A model generated the notes under the pieces. The model saw nothing but the letters and a program-made list of their open reading frames with translations, ran no database searches and was not told the DNA's origin. DNA of 64,000 nucleotides. Source: Prevotella sp. (lineage in GTDB: Bacteria > Bacteroidota > Bacteroidia > Bacteroidales > Bacteroidaceae). The stretch is from NCBI GenBank assembly GCA_022781445.1, contig JALETQ010000004.1:40492-104491 (forward strand), read 5' to 3'. Below, in pieces: positions 26,814-35,168 of the stretch. Every line of letters begins with the position of its first letter. Within the stretch, counting starts at the first letter, position 1. The position numbers and the translations under genes were made by a program.

Positions 26814-29800
26814 ATGAGAACAAAACTACGTTTTTGCCTATTTGCGCTCCTTGCGTTGATAGGAGGATTGCCTGTTTATGCGCAAACAGATGTCCCGGTC
26901 GTGAAGTCTCTCGGCGAAGCTCTTCAACAAGAGGGCAACTGCGACCTCGTGATTGACGAGGGAGGCACGTACCAATTACAAATTATTTATTACGATTCAA
27001 AATGGAATGAGGCCATCCTTTGGGACGGAACCGTTGGAACCAAGATGGAATTTGGAGAGTATCTGACGGACGGTGGCGTGAAGAAGTTGATCAAGAGTGG
27101 CACACTTCATCTCGGATCCAACCCCATGACAGGTGGTAAACAACTGATTGCTGCAAGTCCTTGCGTGCTTGAATTATCGGCAGATTTCGTTGCCCCGAAA
27201 GAAATCTCGAACCCTGCCGACATGAAAAGTTATGATTTCGTGAAAATAAAAGGCACTTTGAGCGAAGATGGAACCATCTTGGCAGCCGAGAACGGAAGCA
27301 TTAAGCTCGGTGGCGGTTATGGATTTAACCCCGACATGAGCCAATATGGCGGTAAACATGGTTATTTCACAGGCATCAAAGATCCGTTTTATGGATTCAA
27401 ACTTTATCCAGAAATGTTCTTTACTGATGGCAATCCCTCTTCCGACCGCATCGACACCTTCGCAAAACTGAAGGCCATCACATCCGACGGCATGGTTCAT
27501 TTCTATATTCCCCAAGGAACCATGATCATACACTCCAAGAAACAATCTTGGGGATCTACCGATATCTATCTGTGGGACGGTAAAGACGGTTTGAACATCA
27601 ACGGCAATGACGTTGAAAAAGACTTCTTGAAAAACGGTGAAGTTACCGTAGAACCCGGACAACTCATTACCGGCGACTTCAACGCCAAGCTGTTTACGAA
27701 TAGTTATTACTTCTATTACGATGTGGCAGCCTATGCCGGAACATCTGCAAATATCACTTTCGGAAACAAGCAAACACTTGCTCCGCTGGAACTGAAGGCC
27801 TCTGAACTGAATGCCGAAATCGGTTCAAAGAAGTATGATTATGCCTATGTCAAGATCTACGGAACCTTTTATCCCCGTTCAAGATTTGCCGGAGACGACG
27901 GTGTTATCATGAACATTGCGGACGAAACCGACAAGAATCTCGACTTCGAGAAATATGCCGGACAAAAAGGTTGGATTACCGCCATCGCCAAAAAGGATAA
28001 CTGGTCCAATACTTTCAGACTTCTGGTAACACAAGAAGACTACTTCGTTTCGGATGGAATGGCTGACGTTACCAAAATTGTTTGGGATGCCACAACCGAC
28101 AATGTGGTTGACAAGGACATTCCTTTGGCAGATGTCACCATCAAGAACATGAACCTCAAAGCCAACACTTATCGCGCCATGACCCTACCGTTCAGTCTGA
28201 ATGAAGAAAAAGTCAAAACCGTATTCGGAGAAGGTGCCAAGGTTTACGAATTCTCAAATTACGACTGTAGCGAAACCAACGACTCTATTTTCCTGAAAGA
28301 AACCAAACAAATCAGCAACGGAAGCAAAGTCATTGTGAAAGTCATGACAGATGCGAACGACCTTGTTGCAACCGGTATTGAAATCAATAAGTTTTCTCCT
28401 TTCGAAAGTACTTTGTACAAGAAGAACTGGGATAACCCAACCGATAAAGAGATCCGCTACAATGCAGGCTACAGTCCCAAGGCTGTTGCAGACATCCAAA
28501 ACGGCTACAGAATCAAAGAAGACGGCACCCTCGAAGTGCTGACCGACAAGATAAATGCCTTTGAGGTGTATATGACCATCGCCAATCCCAACGCTCCTGT
28601 ACTCATTGACAACGGTAAATTGCTCGGCACAACTGAGGAACCTGTTGACCCGAACGCCATCGACACTTTCGAAGAACTGAAAGCCATCAACACATCAGGC
28701 ATGGTTCCGTTCATCATTCCGAAGGGAACCCGCGTCCTTTATGCACAAATGGGTAACGACATTGACAGTCCGTATCTCTATTTGTGGGATGGTAAAGACG
28801 GTGTATTCATTACCGGTGCTGATGTAAAAGCCAGCATTTTCAAGAACGGCGACGTCACCATCGAACCGGGACAACTCGTTACGGGTACGCTCACCTGCAT
28901 GTTTTTCGGTGAAAACAATTACTTCTATTACAACAAGAGTTACTACCCGGATTCCGAAGACAACCTTACCTTCGGAGCCAAAGGCGACCTTGTTCCATTA
29001 GAATTGACCGGACAAGAAATGGCAGACAAGATAAAGACCAAACAATATCTCAGCTCTTACGTTCAACTCCACGGAACTTTCGACGGCAACAAGAAGTTTG
29101 TGACCGACGACGGTATAAGCATGACCATCGACGACATCTTCAGAACAGGATTCAAAGTTGATCCGTATGTAAACCATAAAGGTACCATCAAAGGCATTTC
29201 AAGCGTATTGACCGAAGAATACAGAATCTATCCGCTCTCTGCCGAAGCCTTTACCGACGAAGGTATGGCAGACGCTGAAGAAATCGTTTACGACGCAACG
29301 AAAGAAAACGTGATAGACAAAGATATCCCGCTCGCCAACGTAACCATCAACAACGTGGCCTACAAAGGCAACAGATATTCGACCATTTGTCTGCCGTTCA
29401 GCCTCAACAAAGCAGGCGTAGTGAAGATCTTCGGTACCGGTACACAGATTTTCTACACCGACACCTACAGATCCATGGCTGATGCCGACACCGTATTCTT
29501 CTCGAAATCGAGCAGTGCCGAGATCCGTGCAGGTGGCGTTTACGTCATCAAACCTGCCAAAGATGTTTCGACCATCACCGCTGAAAAGGTTTCCATTCAA
29601 GGATCTGCTCCTCATGAAAGCACCTTCTGGAAGGATGAAACCAGCGTAAACGAGAAGAACATCCGTCTCGTTGGTTTCTACTCGCCCGTTGCTCTTGACA
29701 ACATTGCCAACAGCTACCTCTTCAATGAGGACGGAAAACTCATCGATGCAGCCCATGCAACAGCCAATGCATTCACCTGCTATGTGGTAAGCGACAAAGA

Positions 29801-29984
29801 ACTGAAGAAGTTCACTGCCTTCATCGAAAAGGAAATGGTTACCGACGGAATCGAAACAGTCACTTTCGACCTCGAACAAGAAGGCCGCATCTACAACATC
29901 AACGGTATGTACGTGGGTGACACCTTCAAGGATCTGCCGAAAGGCATCTATATCCGAAACGGCAAGAAAGTTGTGCTCAACTAA
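26814..29984 (+). CDS. Large exported protein with internal duplication and T9SS-like tail
   Basis: The 1056-residue protein starts with a signal peptide (cleavage near VYAQTD). Residues about 214-600 and 617-1015 are two copies of the same unit, with a period of about 403 residues. Each begins DTFxxLKAIxxxGMV, has LYLWDGKDG, VTxEPGQLxTG and a YFYY segment, then continues with a second module marked by xDKDIPLAxVTI and LPFSLN. Residues about 25-200 are a shorter, related N-terminal unit. The fold appears all-beta; the function is unknown to me. The end (GRIYNINGMYVGD, LPKGIYIRNGKKVVLN) is a T9SS-like sorting domain. The gene stands alone between its own promoter and terminator. Codon use and base composition are more AT-rich than in the neighbouring genes. 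Confidence 0.8.
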   Translation: MRTKLRFCLFALLALIGGLPVYAQTDVPVVKSLGEALQQEGNCDLVIDEGGTYQLQIIYYDSKWNEAILWDGTVGTKMEFGEYLTDGGVKKLIKSGTLHLGSNPMTGGKQLIAASPCVLELSADFVAPKEISNPADMKSYDFVKIKGTLSEDGTILAAENGSIKLGGGYGFNPDMSQYGGKHGYFTGIKDPFYGFKLYPEMFFTDGNPSSDRIDTFAKLKAITSDGMVHFYIPQGTMIIHSKKQSWGSTDIYLWDGKDGLNINGNDVEKDFLKNGEVTVEPGQLITGDFNAKLFTNSYYFYYDVAAYAGTSANITFGNKQTLAPLELKASELNAEIGSKKYDYAYVKIYGTFYPRSRFAGDDGVIMNIADETDKNLDFEKYAGQKGWITAIAKKDNWSNTFRLLVTQEDYFVSDGMADVTKIVWDATTDNVVDKDIPLADVTIKNMNLKANTYRAMTLPFSLNEEKVKTVFGEGAKVYEFSNYDCSETNDSIFLKETKQISNGSKVIVKVMTDANDLVATGIEINKFSPFESTLYKKNWDNPTDKEIRYNAGYSPKAVADIQNGYRIKEDGTLEVLTDKINAFEVYMTIANPNAPVLIDNGKLLGTTEEPVDPNAIDTFEELKAINTSGMVPFIIPKGTRVLYAQMGNDIDSPYLYLWDGKDGVFITGADVKASIFKNGDVTIEPGQLVTGTLTCMFFGENNYFYYNKSYYPDSEDNLTFGAKGDLVPLELTGQEMADKIKTKQYLSSYVQLHGTFDGNKKFVTDDGISMTIDDIFRTGFKVDPYVNHKGTIKGISSVLTEEYRIYPLSAEAFTDEGMADAEEIVYDATKENVIDKDIPLANVTINNVAYKGNRYSTICLPFSLNKAGVVKIFGTGTQIFYTDTYRSMADADTVFFSKSSSAEIRAGGVYVIKPAKDVSTITAEKVSIQGSAPHESTFWKDETSVNEKNIRLVGFYSPVALDNIANSYLFNEDGKLIDAAHATANAFTCYVVSDKELKKFTAFIEKEMVTDGIETVTFDLEQEGRIYNINGMYVGDTFKDLPKGIYIRNGKKVVLN

Positions 29985-30008
29985 ACTTTCGAACCAACAC
30001 TGACAACA

Positions 30009-30040
30009 AACGCCACCGGGTTGAAAAGCCCGGTGGCGTT
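30009..30040 (+). terminator. Rho-independent terminator
   Basis: AACGCCACCGGG and CCCGGTGGCGTT form a perfect 12-bp stem around TTGAAAAG, and CTTGTTCTCTT follows. It begins 24 bases after the stop codon of the large exported protein. Confidence 0.88.
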
Positions 30041-30335
30041 CTTGTTCTCTCTTCCTTTCACCCAAACAGGCTATCAACCGCCTATTCCTACCATTTCATA
30101 CCGCTCATGGCACCTTCCGTCAGGCTTCGTCCGATTGCAGATTCAGCATGGCATTATCGCCATTCTCCATGCAACCCGGCACTCCGAAAGTACACAGACC
30201 GGCAAAAAATACCGCATTCTTACACCGGACAAGTCAAGCAGGACGGAACAAAACCGCCACGAGAAATCCGACTTTCGACAAGAAATCGCAAGTCACCGAA
30301 AACCGGTCACATTCCATTTCACAAACGATCCATTT

Positions 30336-30432
30336 CCGAAAGGGCATGTCTTGTCTTGCAAAAGGGCCGGTTTTGCCCGGTAAAAGGGCATGTTTTGCGA
30401 GGCAAAAGGGCATGAATTGCAAAACAAAAGTA
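30336..30432. repeat. Modular AAAAGGGCA/TTTTGC intergenic repeat, copy 3
   Basis: Four to five units follow one another: GAAAGGGCATGTCTTGTCTT, GCAAAAGGGCCGGTTTTGCC, GTAAAAGGGCATGTTTTGCG, GCAAAAGGGCATGAATTGC. The period is close to 23 bases. An inverted copy of the AATCGGTCAT element (GACTTTGATGACCGGTTGGG, about 30664-30686) follows further on. Open frames through these are only translations of the repeat. Confidence 0.6.
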
Positions 30433-30749
30433 CACCTTTTACAGAACATTGGCAATCGGCTCGGTCCGGAACGGCAACTGCTTTCCACAGAACCTAATCG
30501 GTCTGAGAGCATTTTGGGTATCATCTTTCGTGCCTTTCATGGCACTTTCCGTCCGACATCGTTTGCTTGCCGGCATCTTGTTTGCCATTTTTCATTGCCG
30601 TAGCCCGCTACGCCTGCAACAACGCGCAACCCGTCTGCCCGGAAATCAAACAAGACCGACCCGGACTTTGATGACCGGTTGGGGGATAAAAAAGGAGATG
30701 GAACGCGAAACAACCCGACAAGTCCTTGCCTCAATGCGACATGATGGAC

Positions 30750-31023
30750 AGAAGAATCGGAGACACTTGAATCTTCAAGTGTCATCGCACGAAAAGCAAG
30801 TTTTCGCTACTTGCTCCGTACGAGTGAGCTTCTTGGTATGCTTTGCACAAAGGACAAAACCTTATTGCGCAAAGCAGAAGCCATTACCTGTGTTTGTGTT
30901 TTGAAGAATTCGAAGACGGTCAAGGAGTACAACTTCAACGTCAATAGGTTCGTATATCTCTGTTTAACAGACGATCAACCACTCATCAACTTGGCGTATC
31001 GGGAACTCCATCGTTTTATTTTC
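30750..31023 (-). ncRNA. Candidate structured RNA, four hairpins behind a strong promoter
   Basis: A complete promoter on the minus strand (31029-31058) is followed by no open frame longer than 15 codons but by four successive hairpins. Hairpin 1: 30924-30928 with 31005-31009, 30940-30944 with 30986-30990, 30947-30950 with 30977-30980. Hairpin 2: 30828-30833 with 30876-30881 and CTTTGCGCAA with TTGTGCAAAG (30865-30874, 30841-30850). Hairpin 3: 30786-30791 with 30817-30822 and 30795-30800 with 30810-30815. Hairpin 4: GACACTTGA/TCAAGTGTC (30762-30783). Several pairs are G-U on the minus strand but would be A-C on the plus strand, which supports minus-strand transcription. No U tract follows hairpin 4, so the 3' end is uncertain. 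I did not recognise tmRNA, RNase P or SRP RNA signatures; a 6S-like RNA cannot be excluded. Confidence 0.55.
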
Positions 31024-31028
31024 ACTTG

Positions 31029-31058
31029 CAAAGATAGCGACTTTTCAGAAGCTGCAAA
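31029..31058 (-). promoter_or_regulatory. Promoter of the candidate RNA
   Basis: Read on the minus strand, TTTG (31055-31058) and TATCTTTG (31029-31036) are 18 bases apart, an exact fit to both consensus elements. It points away from prmC into a region without an intact gene. Confidence 0.7.
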
Positions 31059-31208
31059 CAAATACAACAACATTTTTGCAACAAACTGTGCAAAACAGCC
31101 ATTTCATTTGCGCAAAATTACACCAAAGGAGCATTGTTTCGTAAAGTTCACCTTACACTTTAGAAGTCCAAACGATATGGAATCCTATTGAACTCAGGAA
31201 TTACATTA

Positions 31209-32075
31209 CTAAAAATCAGCCACTTGAGCCGTCACAAACCGTCGTTTCCCAAAATCATCTTCATGGATTTTCGTGTTGCACAATCCCTCTTTTTCAAGAA
31301 CGGTTTGCACATCATCGACATACAAAGGATTTGTTTCAAGATAGATTTTTCCCTTCGAGTTCAAGGCATGGCGTGCCCACCGGGCCAGACTACGATAAAA
31401 CAACGTGGGATCATCGTCGGGCACAAACAGTGCCATCGACGGTTCATGGGCAAGCACATTCCGCGCCATTTCCTTCTTTTCTTTCAGACATATATAAGGA
31501 GGATTGGACACGATGATATCCCAAGTGCCGTCGGTCGATGTGCGGAAGGCGGCATCATGCTCGATGTGCAACACGTCCATTCGCCGCCATTCCACCTCAA
31601 CGCCCCATCGCCTCGCGTTTGCCTGCGCCACCGTCAAGGCTTCCCCGGACAAGTCACAGGCCGAAACCTGCACCTCTTTCAGCTCGAGTGCCAACGTCAC
31701 GGCGATGCAACCGCTGCCCGTACAGGCATCAAAGACACGCATTGGAGCCGACCCATGGGCGGCATCATCGACGATCATGCCACACAGACGCTCGGTTTCC
31801 GGACGCGGAATGAGAACCGATGGCGACACCACAAACCGACGATTGCAAAACCATGCCTCGCCCAACACATATTGAACGGGTTCGGCAGCCGCCAGTCGGT
31901 CTGCCATCTGCTCGAGCATCCGCGACTGTTCATCGGTCAAAGGCAGGTCATCTTGCACATAGATGTCGCCCGGCATCAGTCCGAAACGTTCTTCGAGCAC
32001 ATACCTCGCAACGGCTTTCGCCTCGCGTTCATCGTATAACGGCAGTAATTTATCGCGCAATTGACGGAATTTCAT
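31209..32075 (-). CDS. prmC: Release factor glutamine methyltransferase PrmC
   Basis: PrmC methylates the glutamine of the GGQ motif in peptide-chain release factors, using S-adenosylmethionine. The 288 residues show the helical N-terminal domain (1-75), a SAM-binding loop (VFDACTGSGCIAVTLALE near 115) and the diagnostic NPPY (IIVSNPPYICLKE near 185). The usual phrase ...PRPETE (VLIPRPETERL near 90) is also present. It starts at ATG 32075, 14 bases after a -7 box, so the leader is very short. It stands alone. Confidence 0.94.
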   Translation of the reverse strand: MKFRQLRDKLLPLYDEREAKAVARYVLEERFGLMPGDIYVQDDLPLTDEQSRMLEQMADRLAAAEPVQYVLGEAWFCNRRFVVSPSVLIPRPETERLCGMIVDDAAHGSAPMRVFDACTGSGCIAVTLALELKEVQVSACDLSGEALTVAQANARRWGVEVEWRRMDVLHIEHDAAFRTSTDGTWDIIVSNPPYICLKEKKEMARNVLAHEPSMALFVPDDDPTLFYRSLARWARHALNSKGKIYLETNPLYVDDVQTVLEKEGLCNTKIHEDDFGKRRFVTAQVADF

Positions 32076-32089
32076 GGTGGATTTTGTGA

Positions 32090-32097
32090 CAAAAATA
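32090..32097 (-). promoter_or_regulatory. -7 box of prmC
   Basis: On the minus strand TATTTTTG fits TAnnTTTG, 14 bases before the prmC ATG. No TTTG at -33. The leader would be about ten bases. Confidence 0.5.
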
Positions 32098-32308
32098 ATG
32101 CTTTTTCTCTGAAGAATCTTCCTTATCCCGATTTATTTTATGACGCATTTTATCTTTCCCTACACGTTGTAGAATCAACATTCTTCACATTTCGTCTCCT
32201 GATTTCTACCGACACGCCACCAGAACATAATAAAAACAAATAAACATGCGCCATAATGTATTTCGTTGTTATTTGTTGTTTTTATTTTTATTTCTCACCA
32301 AAAATAAC

Positions 32309-32316
32309 TAAATTTG
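32309..32316 (+). promoter_or_regulatory. -7 box upstream of the frameshifted exported-protein gene
   Basis: TAAATTTG followed by CAACATTG. The surrounding 100 bases are strongly AT-rich. If used, the leader to 32799 would be about 480 bases and would include the repeat element at 32500-32700. Confidence 0.45.
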
Positions 32317-32499
32317 CAACATTGACAAGAAAGAGAAATGTGAAAGGCCCTGGTGAATCTACGAAAAACAATCAATCAATACGCACAACAAGACCATCAA
32401 CCTCACCAATCTTTTCAAGGGTTTCACCCGATTGAACACCCACAAACCATTCCGGTCGGGACAGAAAGTTCAAAAAACATCGACAGTTCGATTTTTCTT

Positions 32500-32705
32500 T
32501 GAACCCAAATCGATCATTAGATTCCGAATCGGTATTGTTCGATTGATGACCGGCTTGACCACAGGTCGGTTGCAGACGTAGCAGGCTACGGCAAGACAAA
32601 CCGACAACCAGGATGCCGACAAGCGGACAATATTCGGCCGGAAAGTTTCGAGGACAAACGTGAAAGTTGGATTCAGCGGCCTGACGACCGATTGGGATTG
32701 AAATA
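32500..32705. repeat. Dispersed intergenic element (AATCGGTCAT family), copies 5 and 6
   Basis: AATCGATCATTAGATTCCGA followed by ATTGTTCGATTGATGACCGG (32507-32553) has the same two-part order as 50-108. GCCTGACGACCGATTGGG (32679-32696) is a second, inverted site. A segment between them (GCAGACGTAGCAGGCTACGG) matches the reverse complement of CCGTAGCCCGCTACGCCTGC near 30598, beside another copy of the element, so the repeat unit is probably longer than its core. Confidence 0.5.
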
Positions 32706-32798
32706 AGGACAAGGCATTTTCGGAAACAAACGGGTTCGTTCCGATTGTGCCAAGATGTGATATAGAACCCGCTCATCTTCAAAATCAAACTCAAAACC

Positions 32799-34981
32799 AT
32801 GAAAATTCTTTTGAGCCTATCATCCTTTCAAAAGGTTTCTGCAAGGATTTCAGAAAGTAAGAAAATCTTCCTTCTTGCAACAGGGATGATGTTGTGTGCA
32901 ATTTCTGCGAATGCACAAGTAAACAATCGTTTTATGCTTAACCCTGCCAAATTCTCCATCAAAGGAAGCAAAAGGCACAGGCAGGAATGACCCTCGGCAA
33001 CAAGACCGTTCCAAACGGCCAGAATTCTGTCAAAGTAACACTGAAATATGAACCTTCGGACAACTGTTCGCCACTCGGCATTTCCATTTTCAATGAAGAA
33101 ATAGGCATACAACACTCCAATTATGAGGACTTCTATGGAAAAAACGAGCAGTTTGACCTGAGATTACCTCCCGGCGAATACGACATGGCCGCCGCCTATC
33201 TGTCCATGTACGGCAACTTCTACATGGCATTCAAGGAAAAAGTAAGCGTAAAAAATGACACGGTCATCTTCATTCCACAAAAAGAAGCGACACACCCGAT
33301 AAGCCTTCAGTTACTCGATGACAAGGGAACAAATCTCCACATGCCTGTATATAACGAAACAGGAGAAATCATCGTGAAAGAACCTACCGCCGATTTCTGT
33401 TCGTCAACCTATTTCTTTGTATTGCCGGAAGTAGGAACAGTCATGGCAGCAATGGGAGGTAACGAGCGTTACAAAGGCTTTGAGCCGGACGTTTACGTGA
33501 CTCCTTTGAGCAACAGATATATGCTCTACGGGACAAGAGTTGCGACAGTGGGCAGTAAATTCTACTTCAGCAAATACTCAACAAATGACCTTTCACAAGA
33601 AGAATACTTCAACCAGCCTTCCGATTTCATTTGCTATGAACAACCATTTGCCATCTCACCTCAATGGAAGGATGACGAGACTCTTCATGCACCGGGATTT
33701 CTGCTCTCGTCAACTTACAAAGGTACGGCTTTGGCAGAACAGATACTGACCCTTGAAAAGAATCCCGAAGGAAAGCATTCTGTCACCATGTATCTCAACG
33801 CTCCGCTTGAAACAGATGACAAAGGGGTTGACAAATTCAATCTTCTCGTGAAGCCCGCCATGACCGAATTCATCAAAATAGGAGAAGATGGGTTTATTGA
33901 TCCTTACAAAGACATACTCTGTACCTTCGGCCCCAATGCGGCCGGAGACAAAAACGGGATACATTTTATCATCTCGGGATACGACTCCGACGGCGGATTC
34001 AATGCCGCAGAAAACACCACATGGTCACGACTTCTGCCGGGACATCCGCGGTTTTCTTCTTTCAACGTCAATAAATTCCCTCTTTTCGGCAACAACGTAC
34101 CCGTCAACTCCGTGAAAGTTGTTTATTCGAGGACGCTTAACGGAGAAGACCTTCGTGACATCCTGCCTAATTATGTAGGCCGATATGGTGAATACAGACT
34201 CGCAGATACCCTCATCGTTGAGAGAAAAGAAGGGATAAACGCTGATGGAAAACAAACATTATCGTTCGTGAACAGCAATATCACGGTTGATGAACTTCCG
34301 GGCAAAAACATCACGGAGATTTGCTATAATGAACAGAAAAACGATATGGCACCAACCCTGCAGATGCTTGCTTTCAGAGATAAAGCAGGGAATATCACCG
34401 ACAGATTCGAAACAAAAGAAGACGGAGTGATAGAATTTTCAGGAGGAGATTTCGAATTTGTGATCACAGACAACGAAAGAGTGAAAGGACATTACAACTG
34501 TGATCTCGTCACCGTCAAGGCCTATACATCTCCATACAGAAAAGAGAATTGGCAGGATTTGACCGTCAACAGGGTCGACGAACTCTATTTCATGCCGGGT
34601 TTTGGTCATTTCTTCCGCGGATCACTCGGGAATGTCGAAGGGAAAGGTAAAGACGGATGGTTCGACATCAAGATTGAACTTTCAGACCAAGCAGGCAACA
34701 CCCAGACACAAATTCTTTCGCCGGCATTCCGAATTGCCGATGCCGTCGATACCCATATAGAGAACACTCTCCATAAAAATATCTGCCTAAAAGTCAACGA
34801 GGGAATTCTTGAATGTATCGGAACACCTGTGACATCCATACAGATAAGCTCCACAGAAGGGCATAAGATGGCAACATCTCTTTCGAACCGCATCTCGACA
34901 GGACATTTACCACATGGCATATATCTCGTAAGTGTACGCTTGAAAGACGGAACCGTTTCGACACACAAGATGATATTGTAA
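32799..34981 (+). pseudogene. Exported protein with T9SS-like tail, frameshifted after the signal peptide
   Basis: The signal peptide (KKIFLLATGMMLCAISANAQ) lies in a frame that starts at 32799 and stops at 32990. The remaining 664 residues continue in another frame from 32987 on. The two frames meet at GCAAAAGG (32969-32976). One more A there would join SIKGSK to KAQAGMTLGNKTV in a single protein of about 720 residues. So one base has probably been lost from a run of A, by mutation or sequencing error. A start at ATG 32987 by coupling (ATGA overlap) would yield a protein without signal. The long part has beta-rich repeats without a family I know and ends in a T9SS-like domain (IQISSTEGHKMATSLSNRI, LPHGIYLVSVRLKDG). 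I annotate it as a broken or misread single gene. Confidence 0.7.
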
Positions 34982-35044
34982 CAAAGAATCTGACGCTTTC
35001 GGCACCGGACTTGACCATAAGTCGAGGTTGTCTTCATACAAATG

Positions 35045-35088
35045 AATCGCCCTTCAGGACTTTTGAGAGTCTTAAAGGGCGATTTTTA
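35045..35088 (+). terminator. Rho-independent terminator
   Basis: AATCGCCCTT (35045-35054) pairs with AAGGGCGATT (35075-35084), and an inner GACT/AGTC lengthens the stem. TTTTTA follows. It ends the transcript of the frameshifted exported-protein gene. Confidence 0.85.
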
Positions 35089-35168
35089 TTCTTGTCCGAA
35101 CAGGTTCAGGGAACATTTCGGGGTTTGCCAAACACCTCTTTCAACCGTTCGGCCGCATGCACGTCGGC

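Noticed and set aside
30336..30432. CRISPR array
   Set aside because: The units are about 23 bases apart, degenerate and without unique spacers of constant length, and no cas gene is near.
30811..31191. A 126-residue open frame on the plus strand
   Set aside because: It has no family features, runs across the minus-strand promoter and hairpins, and its residue composition is that of non-coding DNA. The structured RNA reading explains the region better.
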